A stretch of DNA of 64,000 nt from positions 62,001 to 126,000 of the forward strand of contig CANQMW010000004.1 in the NCBI GenBank assembly GCA_947625045.1. Reading direction: 5' to 3'. This document shows positions 42,257 through 50,897 of this stretch, in pieces (position 1 is the first letter of the stretch; the number at the start of each line of letters is the position of its first letter). The stretch is from an uncultured Oscillospiraceae bacterium (lineage in GTDB: Bacteria; Bacillota; Clostridia; Oscillospirales; Oscillospiraceae). Under the pieces are notes generated by a model. It did no database searches and was not told the DNA's origin. It worked only from the letters and a program-made list of their open reading frames with translations. The position numbers and the translations under genes are program-made.

Positions 42257-42865
42257 TTAAGGGTCCGAAAACGTCGGTTCGTACACTTCACTGAGGAAGC
42301 TCTCGGCCTTGGATGTGTCAAAGCCGTTTTCGCCCTCATCGGCAACCGCCTGGTAGCGCCCGTCGTGGGTGCGCTTGATAGCGGTGCATTCCACCGTGCC
42401 GGTCTGCCGGGTGACGGTGTCGCCTTCCTTGGTCTGGTAGGTCTCGGTGATGGGCTTGGCCCGGACCTTGTAGAGCCAGACGTACCGGAATTTGCCGTTG
42501 CTCTTCTCGGACTTGAAGCCCATGGCGAAGTAGGGCGGCTTGTCGGACGCGGTGCGCACCAGCACACCGTTGTCGTCGATGGCGTTGGCGAACAGCATCT
42601 CCTGGATGAGAAGCGGGATGTCCGCCATCTGCAGGGAGAAGGTCAGCTTGGGGTCGGGATACAGCACGTCAAACTCGATGTCGTCCGCGTACTGGATGTC
42701 AGGTTCGGCGTTCTCCGGCGTGATGGTCGCCTCGATAGCGCCAGCCATCAGCTGGAGGTCGCCGTAGGTGTGGGCCTCTTCGGTGTCGGTCGTCAGCGGG
42801 GCAATGACCACGTTCTTCAGACCGACAGTAGAAGATACCGTGGGAGAAGCAGCAGGGCTACCCAT
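42257..42865 (-). CDS. Major tail protein
   Basis: A protein of 202 residues. VGLKNVVIAPLTTDTEEAHTYG, AGAIEATITPENAEPDIQYADD and RYVWLYKVRAKP fit phi13/TP901-type major tail (tube) proteins. Its position after the head-tail connector genes agrees. Confidence 0.9.
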   Translation of the reverse strand: MGSPAASPTVSSTVGLKNVVIAPLTTDTEEAHTYGDLQLMAGAIEATITPENAEPDIQYADDIEFDVLYPDPKLTFSLQMADIPLLIQEMLFANAIDDNGVLVRTASDKPPYFAMGFKSEKSNGKFRYVWLYKVRAKPITETYQTKEGDTVTRQTGTVECTAIKRTHDGRYQAVADEGENGFDTSKAESFLSEVYEPTFSDP

Positions 42866-42881
42866 AATAAAGTCCTCCTAT

Positions 42882-43313
42882 TTAGGTCGTCTTTTTCAGT
42901 TCGTCAAGAAGCCCGTCACGGATGATGCCGTATGCTTCATCCTGACGGGCGTCATAGGCGGGTCGGATATAGGGATGCATCGGAGCAGGAGCCGGGCCGC
43001 CGTGACCATACTCCACAAAAGCGGGGTAGTAGTCCTCGTTGTCCCAGTCCTTCCGATGCACCCCAATGGTAATGCGCTGACCACCGGCGCGGCGTTTCTT
43101 GACCTTGCCGATTTTCAGCGCGTCATGCAGGTCGCCGGATATGATTTGGGGGTCATGGCTGGCGTTGGCCTGCATCTGTTGGTGAACGGGAACTGCAGCA
43201 GCTTTTAGGATGCGTCTTGCAGTGGGAGCACCCTCGTCGCTGGTGTTCAGGGCATTGGCCATGCGCTCGATCTGGCCCATCAGCTCGTCAAAGCCCTCGG
43301 TTTTCACGGGCAT
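42882..43313 (-). CDS. HK97 gp10-like connector protein
   Basis: A protein of 143 residues. GFDELMGQIERMANALN, ALKIGKVKKRRAGGQRITIGVH and YPAFVEYGHGG are typical of HK97 gp10-like tail completion proteins. It is located between the tail terminator and the major tail gene. Confidence 0.88.
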   Translation of the reverse strand: MPVKTEGFDELMGQIERMANALNTSDEGAPTARRILKAAAVPVHQQMQANASHDPQIISGDLHDALKIGKVKKRRAGGQRITIGVHRKDWDNEDYYPAFVEYGHGGPAPAPMHPYIRPAYDARQDEAYGIIRDGLLDELKKTT

Positions 43314-43314
43314 T

Positions 43315-43668
43315 TCAAGCCGCCTCCCTCAAACACCACGTCCACTGCACGGTGTATTGCCGAGTGGCGGTGTCGTAGGCGGGCTGGTTGTAGCCCTTAT
43401 CCGACTCCTCCACCATGCCGAAACCGGCAGCGTACATGGCATCCCGAATTTTGAGCCGCATTTCAGTTGGGTCGATGTCTGACCACAGGTTCAGATAGAC
43501 ATAGGTGCGGTATAGGGCGGGATGATCATCTTCGTGAGCGGCCTCCGTGGTTGTTGTCGAGTAAACACAGTATTGCACCGGGGGATTCTGATTTGGCGAC
43601 GTCGCTCTCCAAACGCCGGCATACACAGGGATTCCGATATCCTTGAGCGCCTCCTGCACCTGCTTCAT
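43315..43668 (-). CDS. Tail terminator-like protein
   Basis: A protein of 117 residues. VQEALKDIGIPVYAG, NPPVQYCVYSTTTT and TRQYTVQWTWCLREA resemble minor capsid/tail terminator proteins of the DUF3168-like group. It overlaps the upstream adaptor gene by 4 bases. Confidence 0.78.
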   Translation of the reverse strand: MKQVQEALKDIGIPVYAGVWRATSPNQNPPVQYCVYSTTTTEAAHEDDHPALYRTYVYLNLWSDIDPTEMRLKIRDAMYAAGFGMVEESDKGYNQPAYDTATRQYTVQWTWCLREAA

Positions 43669-44024
43669 CCGCTCACCCCCTTGGCGATAGAAGCCTTCAG
43701 GCCAAGATAGGTCTTGGCAAAGGAATACTCACCCAGCGTGGTGATGTTCCACTTCTCACCGCGGAATTTCACCCACATCCCCGGCTTCACGTCGGAGCGG
43801 TAGCGGATGGTGAAGTTGATCACCTGTTCGGTGTTCATCACGTCGGCAGACCGATAGTGCTGGTTGCCCGCGTCAACGGCAGACGCCCAAACCTTGCACA
43901 GCACCACATCCTCCGGGGCCGGATAGCCGTTCTCGTTGATGGCGTTCTCGGTATACCCGATCTCCACACGATGGCGTAGGTCCCCTGGGTGTGGAGTGCC
44001 GTCAAAGGATTTATAGCCACGCAA
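43665..44024 (-). CDS. Head-tail adaptor protein
   Basis: A protein of 119 residues with a TTG start (GGAGGTG in front). GDLRHRVEIGYTENAINENGYP and VKPGMWVKFRGEKWNITTLG match phage head-tail joining (SPP1 gp16-like) proteins. Confidence 0.88.
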   Translation of the reverse strand: MRGYKSFDGTPHPGDLRHRVEIGYTENAINENGYPAPEDVVLCKVWASAVDAGNQHYRSADVMNTEQVINFTIRYRSDVKPGMWVKFRGEKWNITTLGEYSFAKTYLGLKASIAKGVSG

Positions 44025-44039
44025 AGGTCATCACCTCCG

Positions 44040-44324
44040 TCAGAACATCTTGTCAGGGTCGCGGTACGGGTAGAGCAGATTCTCAAAGGCGATGCGCATG
44101 GTGCCGTAGATGGTCCGATCCGGGTTGTCCCGGTTCTCGAAGTAGTGGCTCACCATGAGCATAATGGCCAAGCGAACCGGCTCCGGCGCGTTCTCGTCGA
44201 ACTGCACCCGGCAAAAGTCTTCGGCTGTTGCCTGCGCCTGACGGATGAGGGACGAGATCACCTCGTCCTCCTCATCCTCCTCGATGCGCAGATGGGCCTT
44301 GACCTCATCCACCGTCAGGACCAT
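44040..44324 (-). CDS. Head-tail connector / gp6-like protein
   Basis: A protein of 94 residues. VDEVKAHLRIEEDEEDEVISSLI, RLAIMLMVSHYFENRD and NLLYPYRD match gp6-like DNA-packaging connector proteins. It follows the head fibre and capsid genes. Confidence 0.9.
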   Translation of the reverse strand: MVLTVDEVKAHLRIEEDEEDEVISSLIRQAQATAEDFCRVQFDENAPEPVRLAIMLMVSHYFENRDNPDRTIYGTMRIAFENLLYPYRDPDKMF

Positions 44325-44340
44325 GTCGCATCACCTGCCG

Positions 44341-44760
44341 TCAGTCCGGGGAAGCAGCCAGGACGCCAGCGGTACGAAGCGCCGCAAGCAGACCGTTCAG
44401 CGTGCTCTGCAGCGTTGCGACCTCTGTGTCCGCGGCATCCTCCACGGCGGTGGCCTGCTTGACCAGGCCCGCCTTGCTGGCCGTGGCGTTGGCAGGGGCC
44501 TTGGGATAGGCGGGAACGTACAGATTGCCGTCCCCATCCACGGCCACAGGCACCGACTCGTTGGACTTGGCCTGGGCCTTCACCCCGCCGAGGGTGTCAG
44601 CGGTGGCTGTGGGAAGCGTGTAGCTGCTGCCGCCACCGCCGCTGATGCTCCCGCTCTGATCGTCAACGGATGCGCCCTCCAGAATGGTGAGCTTGCCGCC
44701 GATGACCAGCTCGTCACCGCCGTGGGCCATATAGTTCTTGGTTACATGCGTATTGGGCAT
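44341..44760 (-). CDS. Head fibre protein
   Basis: A protein of 139 residues. TKNYMAHGGDELVIGGKLTILEGA, a glycine-rich GGGGSSYTLPTATADTLGGVKA and AGLVKQATAVEDAADTEVA match phi29-type head fibre proteins that decorate the capsid surface. It lies just after the capsid gene. Confidence 0.83.
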   Translation of the reverse strand: MPNTHVTKNYMAHGGDELVIGGKLTILEGASVDDQSGSISGGGGSSYTLPTATADTLGGVKAQAKSNESVPVAVDGDGNLYVPAYPKAPANATASKAGLVKQATAVEDAADTEVATLQSTLNGLLAALRTAGVLAASPD

Positions 44761-44815
44761 ATCGTTTTCCTCCTTTTAGGATAGGGGGCCGAGTAATACG
44801 GCCCCCCAGCGTAGG

Positions 44816-46021
44816 TCACGCCTGCTTCAGCACCTTCACGGCTTCGGACAGGATCAGCTTGCCGTCCACGCGCTCGGAGGCCAGGAAGCCCACCTGGCCG
44901 GTGGCGGCGAACAGCTCGTTCAGCCGCTTGAAGGAGCGGCCCTCGCGGTCGGCGATCCAGTAGTAGCTCAGGTCGCCAAACAGGATGCTCTTGTTTCCCG
45001 TTTTCAGCTCCGGCATGAAGCTGGAGGTGTAGACGGGACGGCCCAGGATGGTATCCGGGTTACCCAAGACCGGGGACGGCTGCCAGATGTAGTCGCCGTT
45101 GCCGTTCTTCAGCTTGCGCAGCGCCTTCACGGTGCCGTCGTGCATAAAGAACACAGCCTTGCGCCGGTAGGGAGCACGGAGGCTGTAGAACAGGTCCATG
45201 ACCTCATCAAAGGTGACGGCGTCCGCCTTTGCCGCAGTCACGCCGACGTCAGCGCCGCCGCTCTCGGCCAGGATGCCAGTGGGCTTGCCGGAGCCGTTGC
45301 CAGTGAAGAAGGCTTCCTCCTCCGCAGCGCCGATGCGCCGGGCGAACTCACGGGCGATGTAGCTGGGCATGTCAAAGACAGAGTCGTTGAGCAGCTCGTC
45401 GCTGATCTTGACCATGGTGGCCAGCTTGAACGCCCCGATGTTGACCTGACCGAAGGAGTCGTCGCTCTCCGGGTACTGCGCTTCCTCTTCGATCCACTGG
45501 GCCTTGCCCTTGGACGCCACAACAGGGATCTTGCGGTCACCGGTGGACGTGCGGATCACATGGGCGAACTGACGGAAGATGTTCTCCTCCTCCAGCTTCT
45601 CGATGAGGGTGCGCTCATACTCGTCGGGGACCAGGTAGCCGCCCTCGGTGTTCTCGCCCACCTGCAGGGCGTTCAGCACCTCGCGGGGGACCGATTTGCT
45701 TCTCATCGTCCGCCAGAAGGCATCCCGGTAGGTGTCACTGGCGCGGCCCTGCTTCTCCGGCTGACCGCCTTTGTCGCCGGGCTTGTCCGCAAGAGGGCGG
45801 GAAGTGGGGCGGTCCAGCTCCAGATCAATGGCCTCCTGCCGCTCCAGCCGCTGGACTTCCTTGCCCATGCGGTCCACATCCGCCTCCATCTTCTCAAAGG
45901 TGGCAGTGTCCTCTGCGGACAGCATACCATCCTTATCCTTGTGGGCCTTCGCGAAGGCTTTCGCTTCCTCCCACAGCTTGACGCGCTTCTCGCGCATGGC
46001 CTGGATTTCTTTCATGGACAT
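44816..46021 (-). CDS. HK97-type major capsid protein
   Basis: A protein of 401 residues from the ATG at 46021 (GGAGG at the right distance). The first 110 residues are a helical delta/scaffold domain (EIQAMREKRVKLWEEAKAF...MEADVDRMGKEV), removed by the prohead protease. The mature fold has LNALQVGENTEGGYLVPDEYERTLIEKL and DPFQ-free regions such as RREGSFKRLNELFAATGQ-like segments near the end. It builds the icosahedral head. Confidence 0.93.
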   Translation of the reverse strand: MSMKEIQAMREKRVKLWEEAKAFAKAHKDKDGMLSAEDTATFEKMEADVDRMGKEVQRLERQEAIDLELDRPTSRPLADKPGDKGGQPEKQGRASDTYRDAFWRTMRSKSVPREVLNALQVGENTEGGYLVPDEYERTLIEKLEEENIFRQFAHVIRTSTGDRKIPVVASKGKAQWIEEEAQYPESDDSFGQVNIGAFKLATMVKISDELLNDSVFDMPSYIAREFARRIGAAEEEAFFTGNGSGKPTGILAESGGADVGVTAAKADAVTFDEVMDLFYSLRAPYRRKAVFFMHDGTVKALRKLKNGNGDYIWQPSPVLGNPDTILGRPVYTSSFMPELKTGNKSILFGDLSYYWIADREGRSFKRLNELFAATGQVGFLASERVDGKLILSEAVKVLKQA

Positions 46022-46036
46022 ATCGTGTTCCTCCAA

Positions 46037-46918
46037 TCAAAAGTTGTATTTCAGACGGTTCAGCCTTTGGATGAGGCTGTCCGCACTGGCTCCACGGGGT
46101 TCGGTGTTTTCGGGCGGTTCAGGCCCTTCTTCCCCTTCGGGGTGCTCTGGCTCCGGGGGTCCTTCGGGTTCAGCTCCCTGGACTCCCGTGGCTTCGGCCT
46201 CCGGGGACGCAGCTTCATTGGGTACACTGGTTGCTTCAGGTTCTTGCTGCTCATCACAGACCTCCTCTTGGGCGTTGGCAGCCTTCACTTTAGCCAGTAA
46301 GTTGTTCACGACTTTCTCATCGATAGCAGCGAGAGAGAAAGACCACGGCACATCAGGCTCAATGGTGCCCCCATTCTGGTAGAGGATCTCGTCGCAGAAG
46401 CCCAGGTCCAAGGCCATACGGGGGTTCATCACACACGAGTCATCCATCATGTGACTGATCTTCGTCCTGGACAGACCCGTCTTGATTGCGTAGGCGTTGA
46501 TGATGCCCTCCTTCACCTCATCCAGCAACTGAGCTGCTCTCCGCATATCATCGCTGTCACCAGTGACACGGGTGTACGGATTGTGGATCAGAATGATAGA
46601 AGTGGGACTCATGCACACCTTATCTCCTGCCATGGCTATAACGGACGCGGCACTGGCGGCCATGCCGGTGATTTTTACAGTCACTTGCTGGGGGTAGTCC
46701 TTGATCATGGTGTAAATCTGACTAGCTGCGACGGTGTCGCCACCCGGAGAATTAATAGACAAAGTAATAGGACCGTCGCCGGAGTACAGTTCTTCCCGAA
46801 ACTGCGCTGGTGTGATGTCACCGTCATACCAGCATTCTTCTGCAATTTCGCCCTCCAGATAGAGAGTGCGCTCATTGGACCCGGTCTCGTCCCGTGCCCA
46901 GCGCCAGAAATGGTTCAT
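46037..46918 (-). CDS. ClpP-type prohead protease
   Basis: A protein of 293 residues from the ATG at 46918 (GGAGGAAT site). SINSPGGDTVAASQIY, GMAASAASVIAMAGD (nucleophile serine) and ILIHNPYTRV (histidine) form a ClpP-like protease domain. The C-terminal 80 residues are low complexity (P, E, G). It cleaves the capsid delta domain during head maturation. It is distinct from the ClpP-like protein at 4324. Confidence 0.92.
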   Translation of the reverse strand: MNHFWRWARDETGSNERTLYLEGEIAEECWYDGDITPAQFREELYSGDGPITLSINSPGGDTVAASQIYTMIKDYPQQVTVKITGMAASAASVIAMAGDKVCMSPTSIILIHNPYTRVTGDSDDMRRAAQLLDEVKEGIINAYAIKTGLSRTKISHMMDDSCVMNPRMALDLGFCDEILYQNGGTIEPDVPWSFSLAAIDEKVVNNLLAKVKAANAQEEVCDEQQEPEATSVPNEAASPEAEATGVQGAEPEGPPEPEHPEGEEGPEPPENTEPRGASADSLIQRLNRLKYNF

Positions 46919-48648
46919 ACAGATTCCTCCTTCCTGTCTGCCCACACGATGCCGGCGAGAACAAAAAAGACACACGGGACAGCCACGCTGTTGCCGTATG
47001 CCTTGTATTCCGCCGCATCCGTATTAGGATGTTGCAGCCATTTCACTATCTGTTTCCGGGACTTGGGCTTGCGGTTCCCTTGGATCGCTGCCCACGCAGT
47101 AAATACCCGTTCCCAGCGGTCGATCTCCGCTTCTGTTGGTTCCGGGCTATCCAGCCCTGTACACCAAAAATCCGGGTACCCCTGCAGGCGACAGCATTCC
47201 AGGGGAGTCAGCCGACGAACCAGATACTCTGGCTCGGTGCCCACCACAGGCGGGTCCTTCCAGTCACGCGCCAACAGGGGCGGGGTCGCTTCCTTTTCAC
47301 AGGAGAAGAAGCCAACATTCATCACCGTGGCTCTATGCTCTGGCATGCCTTTTTCGCCCAGAACAAGCATACCGCCCTGCAGGCAGGTCGGGTTCCCGCC
47401 GCTGGTGTCCAGCGTCCTGCTGGTTTGCGCCTCATAGATGCCGCTATGGGGGTTGCTCGATAGCATCCCACCGCTTTGGTCGGGGGAGATGCCATACACT
47501 TTCGGCTTGAACAGCGTCTGGTCGTTGTTGCAGCCGAGGGTGGCGGACTTATTCTCTTGTATCAAGGCGCCCTTGCCACCACCTTCACAGCCGGACCTGA
47601 TTTTGAGGGTGAGCGGTACGTTGTTGCCTCCTGTCCCGGCCCTGGCGGTCAGTGTCTGGCATATACCGTCCTCCTTCAGCTTGATGCGGCTGTCGGTAGG
47701 GTTGTACTCGATGGCCACGCCAGGTGTGACGCCGGCGCGTAGAGTGGGGCTTTCCTCGGCTTTGTAGCCGACGCCCCGGCTGTCTGCGCTGTGTTCAGTA
47801 CAGAAGCCGGATGCTCCGATCACGCACGGAGGATGACCGTGTGTTTCTGCGCGGAGGGTCCCTGTTACTCCGGCAGTCACATCCATGCGGCCACCGCCCT
47901 GGTCGTTTAGGCATACGCCTGCCGTTCCAGAGCCGTTCTCAGCACCTCCGGGAGCTGCTTTCCCCGTTTCGCTGCCCGGTGGAGCAAACCCTGACAGGCC
48001 CTCCGACTCAAAGAGTACCTGTCCGGCACGTTCTCCAGCAAGATGGAGGACAGCAAATATACGTTTTCGTCTTTGTGCGACTCCCCAACCCTTCGAGGCA
48101 TCGAGGATTCGCCACGCGACAGAATAACTGTTTCCCATGATCTCACCGGCAGGCAGCCACTTTCCGCTTTCAGGCATAGGAACATCTGCGCCGGGGTCTG
48201 CGATGGCGACAAGGCTTTGGAGGACTTGCCGGAAATCCTCCCCATGGTTCGAGGACAGTGCGCCCGGCACGTTTTCCCACACTGCCCATTTTGGATATTG
48301 TCCATTGGTCGCGTACCTCATTTCCTTGATGATGCGAACAGCCTCGAAGAACAGGGAGGACTGCTCACCGTCCAGGCCGGCGCGTTTGCCCGCGATGGAG
48401 AGATTCTGACAGGGGGAGCCGAAGGTGATGATATCCACAGGGGGAACATCCGCGCCGTTGATGCCATGTACATCTCCCAGCTGTGTGGCGTTTGGAAAGC
48501 GTTTCTCCGTCACCCGCACGGGGAACGGCTCGATCTCCGACAGCCATCTGGTTTCAATTCCGGCATAATACCCCGCCAGCGGGAAACCGCCGATGCCGTC
48601 AAACAGACTGCCCAGCGTCAGCTTTTCGTTTTCGCTTGCTTCGCCCAT
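46915..48648 (-). CDS. DNA cytosine-5 methyltransferase
   Basis: A protein of 577 residues. LTLGSLFDGIGGFPLAG (SAM binding), TFGSPCQNLSIAGKR (PCQ catalytic cysteine), WENVPGALSS (ENV) and the C-terminal RLTPLECCRLQGYPD plus YKAYGNSVAVP are the C5-MTase motifs in order. A long insert of about 200 residues between the catalytic and C-terminal parts is presumably the target recognition domain. The gene is inserted between portal and prohead protease and overlaps the portal gene by 50 bases. It likely protects phage DNA. Confidence 0.93.
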   Translation of the reverse strand: MGEASENEKLTLGSLFDGIGGFPLAGYYAGIETRWLSEIEPFPVRVTEKRFPNATQLGDVHGINGADVPPVDIITFGSPCQNLSIAGKRAGLDGEQSSLFFEAVRIIKEMRYATNGQYPKWAVWENVPGALSSNHGEDFRQVLQSLVAIADPGADVPMPESGKWLPAGEIMGNSYSVAWRILDASKGWGVAQRRKRIFAVLHLAGERAGQVLFESEGLSGFAPPGSETGKAAPGGAENGSGTAGVCLNDQGGGRMDVTAGVTGTLRAETHGHPPCVIGASGFCTEHSADSRGVGYKAEESPTLRAGVTPGVAIEYNPTDSRIKLKEDGICQTLTARAGTGGNNVPLTLKIRSGCEGGGKGALIQENKSATLGCNNDQTLFKPKVYGISPDQSGGMLSSNPHSGIYEAQTSRTLDTSGGNPTCLQGGMLVLGEKGMPEHRATVMNVGFFSCEKEATPPLLARDWKDPPVVGTEPEYLVRRLTPLECCRLQGYPDFWCTGLDSPEPTEAEIDRWERVFTAWAAIQGNRKPKSRKQIVKWLQHPNTDAAEYKAYGNSVAVPCVFFVLAGIVWADRKEESV

Positions 48649-49936
48649 TGGCTTCGCTCCCTTCCTGCGTTTTTTCCTGCGATCCCTCTGTCTCGGATTC
48701 CTGCGGCTCTTCAGTCTCTACCGCCAGCCCCCTGAGCACACCCAGCCCTGCCAGACTGATGGGAATCATGTTACCGTTGACCAGATAGGCGTTCCCGCCC
48801 TCTTCGTCGGTGATGGGGTTGAGGTTCTCCAGTTCCCGGATGTCGTTGGCGCTCATCCAGCCGTTTTGACGGGCGATAGCATAGCCCTCCATGCGGCTCT
48901 TGTAGTCGCCTCGCATCAGGCCGTCCAGGTTGAACTGCACATAAAAGCGCCCCTTTTCCTTTTCAGGAATAAGGGCGCGATTGATGGCCTGTTCAATCCT
49001 CACCAGCCAGGGGCGGATGGTGTGGACGGCAAAGGATATATTCTGGCTTTCGATGTTGGAGAACGTCGCCCGGTCCAGATCGCCGATCATGTGCGGCGGG
49101 ACCCGGAATATCCGGCAGATCTCGTTCACCTGGAACTTCCGGGTCTCAAGGAACTGCGCCTCGTTGTTCGGGATGCTCAAAGGCTCGAAGTGCATACCCT
49201 CCTCCAGCACAGCCACGCGACCGGTATTGCCGGACCCGCCATAAGCTGTATTCCAGCTGGCCCGGAGTGCCGCTGGGTCCTTTACGGTGTTGGGGTGTGT
49301 CAGGATGCCGGAGGGGCGAGCGCCATTCTGAAAGAACCGGCTGCCGTACTCCTCGGCGGCAATCCCAAGGCCGATGGCGCTCTTTTCCAGCGCGATGGGA
49401 CTGTACCCCATGACGCCATCGAAGCCCAGGCCGGGGATGTGCAGAACCTCCATAGGGTCGAGTCGATACATCTGCCCCTCCGAAGTGGTGTAGGTGTATG
49501 TCAGGTTCCCCTGGCTGTCCCGGTCAACCTCCATGTGATCCGGGAGAAGAGGGTAGAGGCTCTCCACCTTGGAGCGGCCCGTGCGGATGATCTGGCTGTA
49601 GGAGTTGCCATAGAGCAGAAGGTGCGCCAGCATGGTTTCCCGCCAGATAAAACTGGTCATCTCCGCATTGGGTTCGTCATGGAGAAGGCGGTACAGCGGG
49701 TGCTCCGTTGCTTTCCGGCTCCCCTCGTCCGTGCCCTCATAGACGCCTAATGGCAGACTGGCTATCGTCTCGGCGATCACCCGCACACAGGCGTACACTG
49801 CGGACACCTGGATAGCCGTGGTGGGGTTGACCGACTTGCCGGAGAAGCTGCTGCCAAAGGAAAACGTGGGTGCAGCAGACACCGCATCCTTGGGCTTGTC
49901 GCGGGAATGGAAGATAAAAGAAAAGGGATTCTTCAT
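48599..49936 (-). CDS. Portal protein
   Basis: A protein of 445 residues from the ATG at 49936. VSAVYACVRVIAETIASLPLGVY, GNSYSQIIRTGRSKVESLYPL and YSPIALEKSAIGLGIAAEEYG match HK97/SPP1-type portal proteins. The C-terminus is low complexity. It forms the dodecameric DNA entry ring. Confidence 0.93.
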   Translation of the reverse strand: MKNPFSFIFHSRDKPKDAVSAAPTFSFGSSFSGKSVNPTTAIQVSAVYACVRVIAETIASLPLGVYEGTDEGSRKATEHPLYRLLHDEPNAEMTSFIWRETMLAHLLLYGNSYSQIIRTGRSKVESLYPLLPDHMEVDRDSQGNLTYTYTTSEGQMYRLDPMEVLHIPGLGFDGVMGYSPIALEKSAIGLGIAAEEYGSRFFQNGARPSGILTHPNTVKDPAALRASWNTAYGGSGNTGRVAVLEEGMHFEPLSIPNNEAQFLETRKFQVNEICRIFRVPPHMIGDLDRATFSNIESQNISFAVHTIRPWLVRIEQAINRALIPEKEKGRFYVQFNLDGLMRGDYKSRMEGYAIARQNGWMSANDIRELENLNPITDEEGGNAYLVNGNMIPISLAGLGVLRGLAVETEEPQESETEGSQEKTQEGSEANGRSKRKRKADAGQSV

Positions 49937-49964
49937 TTGACGCTTTCCTTTCAATATGGGCCTG

Positions 49965-49973
49965 TGTTATAAT
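49965..49973 (+). promoter_or_regulatory. Extended -10 promoter for the membrane moron
   Basis: TGTTATAAT is an extended -10 element with no good -35. A leader of about 65 bases leads to the ATG at 50042. Confidence 0.5.
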
Positions 49974-50041
49974 TTAAGAGGTATTATCACACAGGCGATT
50001 CACCCGGTTAGTTCAAAGACTAATTTTTTGAGGTGCTCACT

Positions 50042-50542
50042 ATGGGAAAACAACTCACAGAAAGCCAAGTACTACAGCAACTGGACATTCCTGATTTTCG
50101 TCATATCACAAAAGATAAAGTTATGGAGTTTGCCTCCCTGCTTAACAGCATGGAGCCAGAGGTCGCCAAGAAAGCAATCGAACAATTTCCTGAGTTTTCC
50201 CGGATGGCTCTTGAGGCGCTTCAAGAGTACAAAGGAGTCATGGAGAAAACCATGGACTCCAATGATGCCAGTGTAAAACGGTGTTACAATATATACGATG
50301 AAGTGGTATCGGCACTTAAGGCATGCGCGAATCGCGATGACATTTCATTCGAGGAGAGAAAATACTACATAGATCGAATGATGGAAATCGCTCGCCTTGC
50401 TCACGAACAGGACGGAAAGAATAAGCAATTCAACTGGCGCTTTATAGGTGGTGGGGCTGCCGCAGTTGCCCTAGCTCTGAGTCTTGGGGCGGGCTTGCTT
50501 GGGGTAAACTCTCATTTTCATTTCCCTGGCGGAAAAAAGTAA
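50042..50542 (+). CDS. Moron gene encoding a tail-anchored membrane protein
   Basis: A protein of 166 residues on the + strand between portal and HNH genes. GAGGTG lies upstream. The body is helical (LTESQVLQQLDIPDFRHITKDK; VAKKAIEQFPEFSRMALEAL). A C-terminal membrane helix (about 132-152, FIGGGAAAVALALSLGAGLL) is followed by a short outside tail HFHFPGGKK. It is more AT-rich than neighbours. The membrane location and moron setting suggest superinfection exclusion, but no homology supports this. Confidence 0.75.
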   Translation: MGKQLTESQVLQQLDIPDFRHITKDKVMEFASLLNSMEPEVAKKAIEQFPEFSRMALEALQEYKGVMEKTMDSNDASVKRCYNIYDEVVSALKACANRDDISFEERKYYIDRMMEIARLAHEQDGKNKQFNWRFIGGGAAAVALALSLGAGLLGVNSHFHFPGGKK

Positions 50543-50544
50543 TT

Positions 50545-50886
50545 TCACATACCGCTTCCGGTTTTCTTGTCATGGCAGCTCTTGCACAAGGGCTGCCAGT
50601 TGCTTTCATCCCAGAACAGGGTCTGGTCTCCCCGGTGTGGGATGATATGATCCACCACCGTAGCGGGCGTGAGCCGACCTTCCCGCTGGCACTTCACGCA
50701 CAGCGGATGCCTGCGCAGAAAAGCGGCCCTTTCCCGGCGCCACTTGGCATTGTAGCCTCTGGCATCCGCGCCGCCGCGCAGCCGATCCCCGCTCCACTGG
50801 ATGTGTTCCGGGCAGTAGACCTGACCGCGTTCACACAGCCCTGGACAGCCGGGATACCGACAAGGGCGCTTGGGCTTCATAGGCAT
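50545..50886 (-). CDS. HNH endonuclease
   Basis: A protein of 113 residues. Zinc pairs CRYPGCPGLC and CVKCQ frame the HNH motif VVDHIIPHRGDQTLFWDESNWQPLCKSCHDKKT. Phage HNH proteins beside terminase assist DNA packaging cleavage. It lies just after the terminase large subunit gene in the transcript. Confidence 0.92.
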   Translation of the reverse strand: MPMKPKRPCRYPGCPGLCERGQVYCPEHIQWSGDRLRGGADARGYNAKWRRERAAFLRRHPLCVKCQREGRLTPATVVDHIIPHRGDQTLFWDESNWQPLCKSCHDKKTGSGM

Positions 50887-50897
50887 AGCCGTTCACC

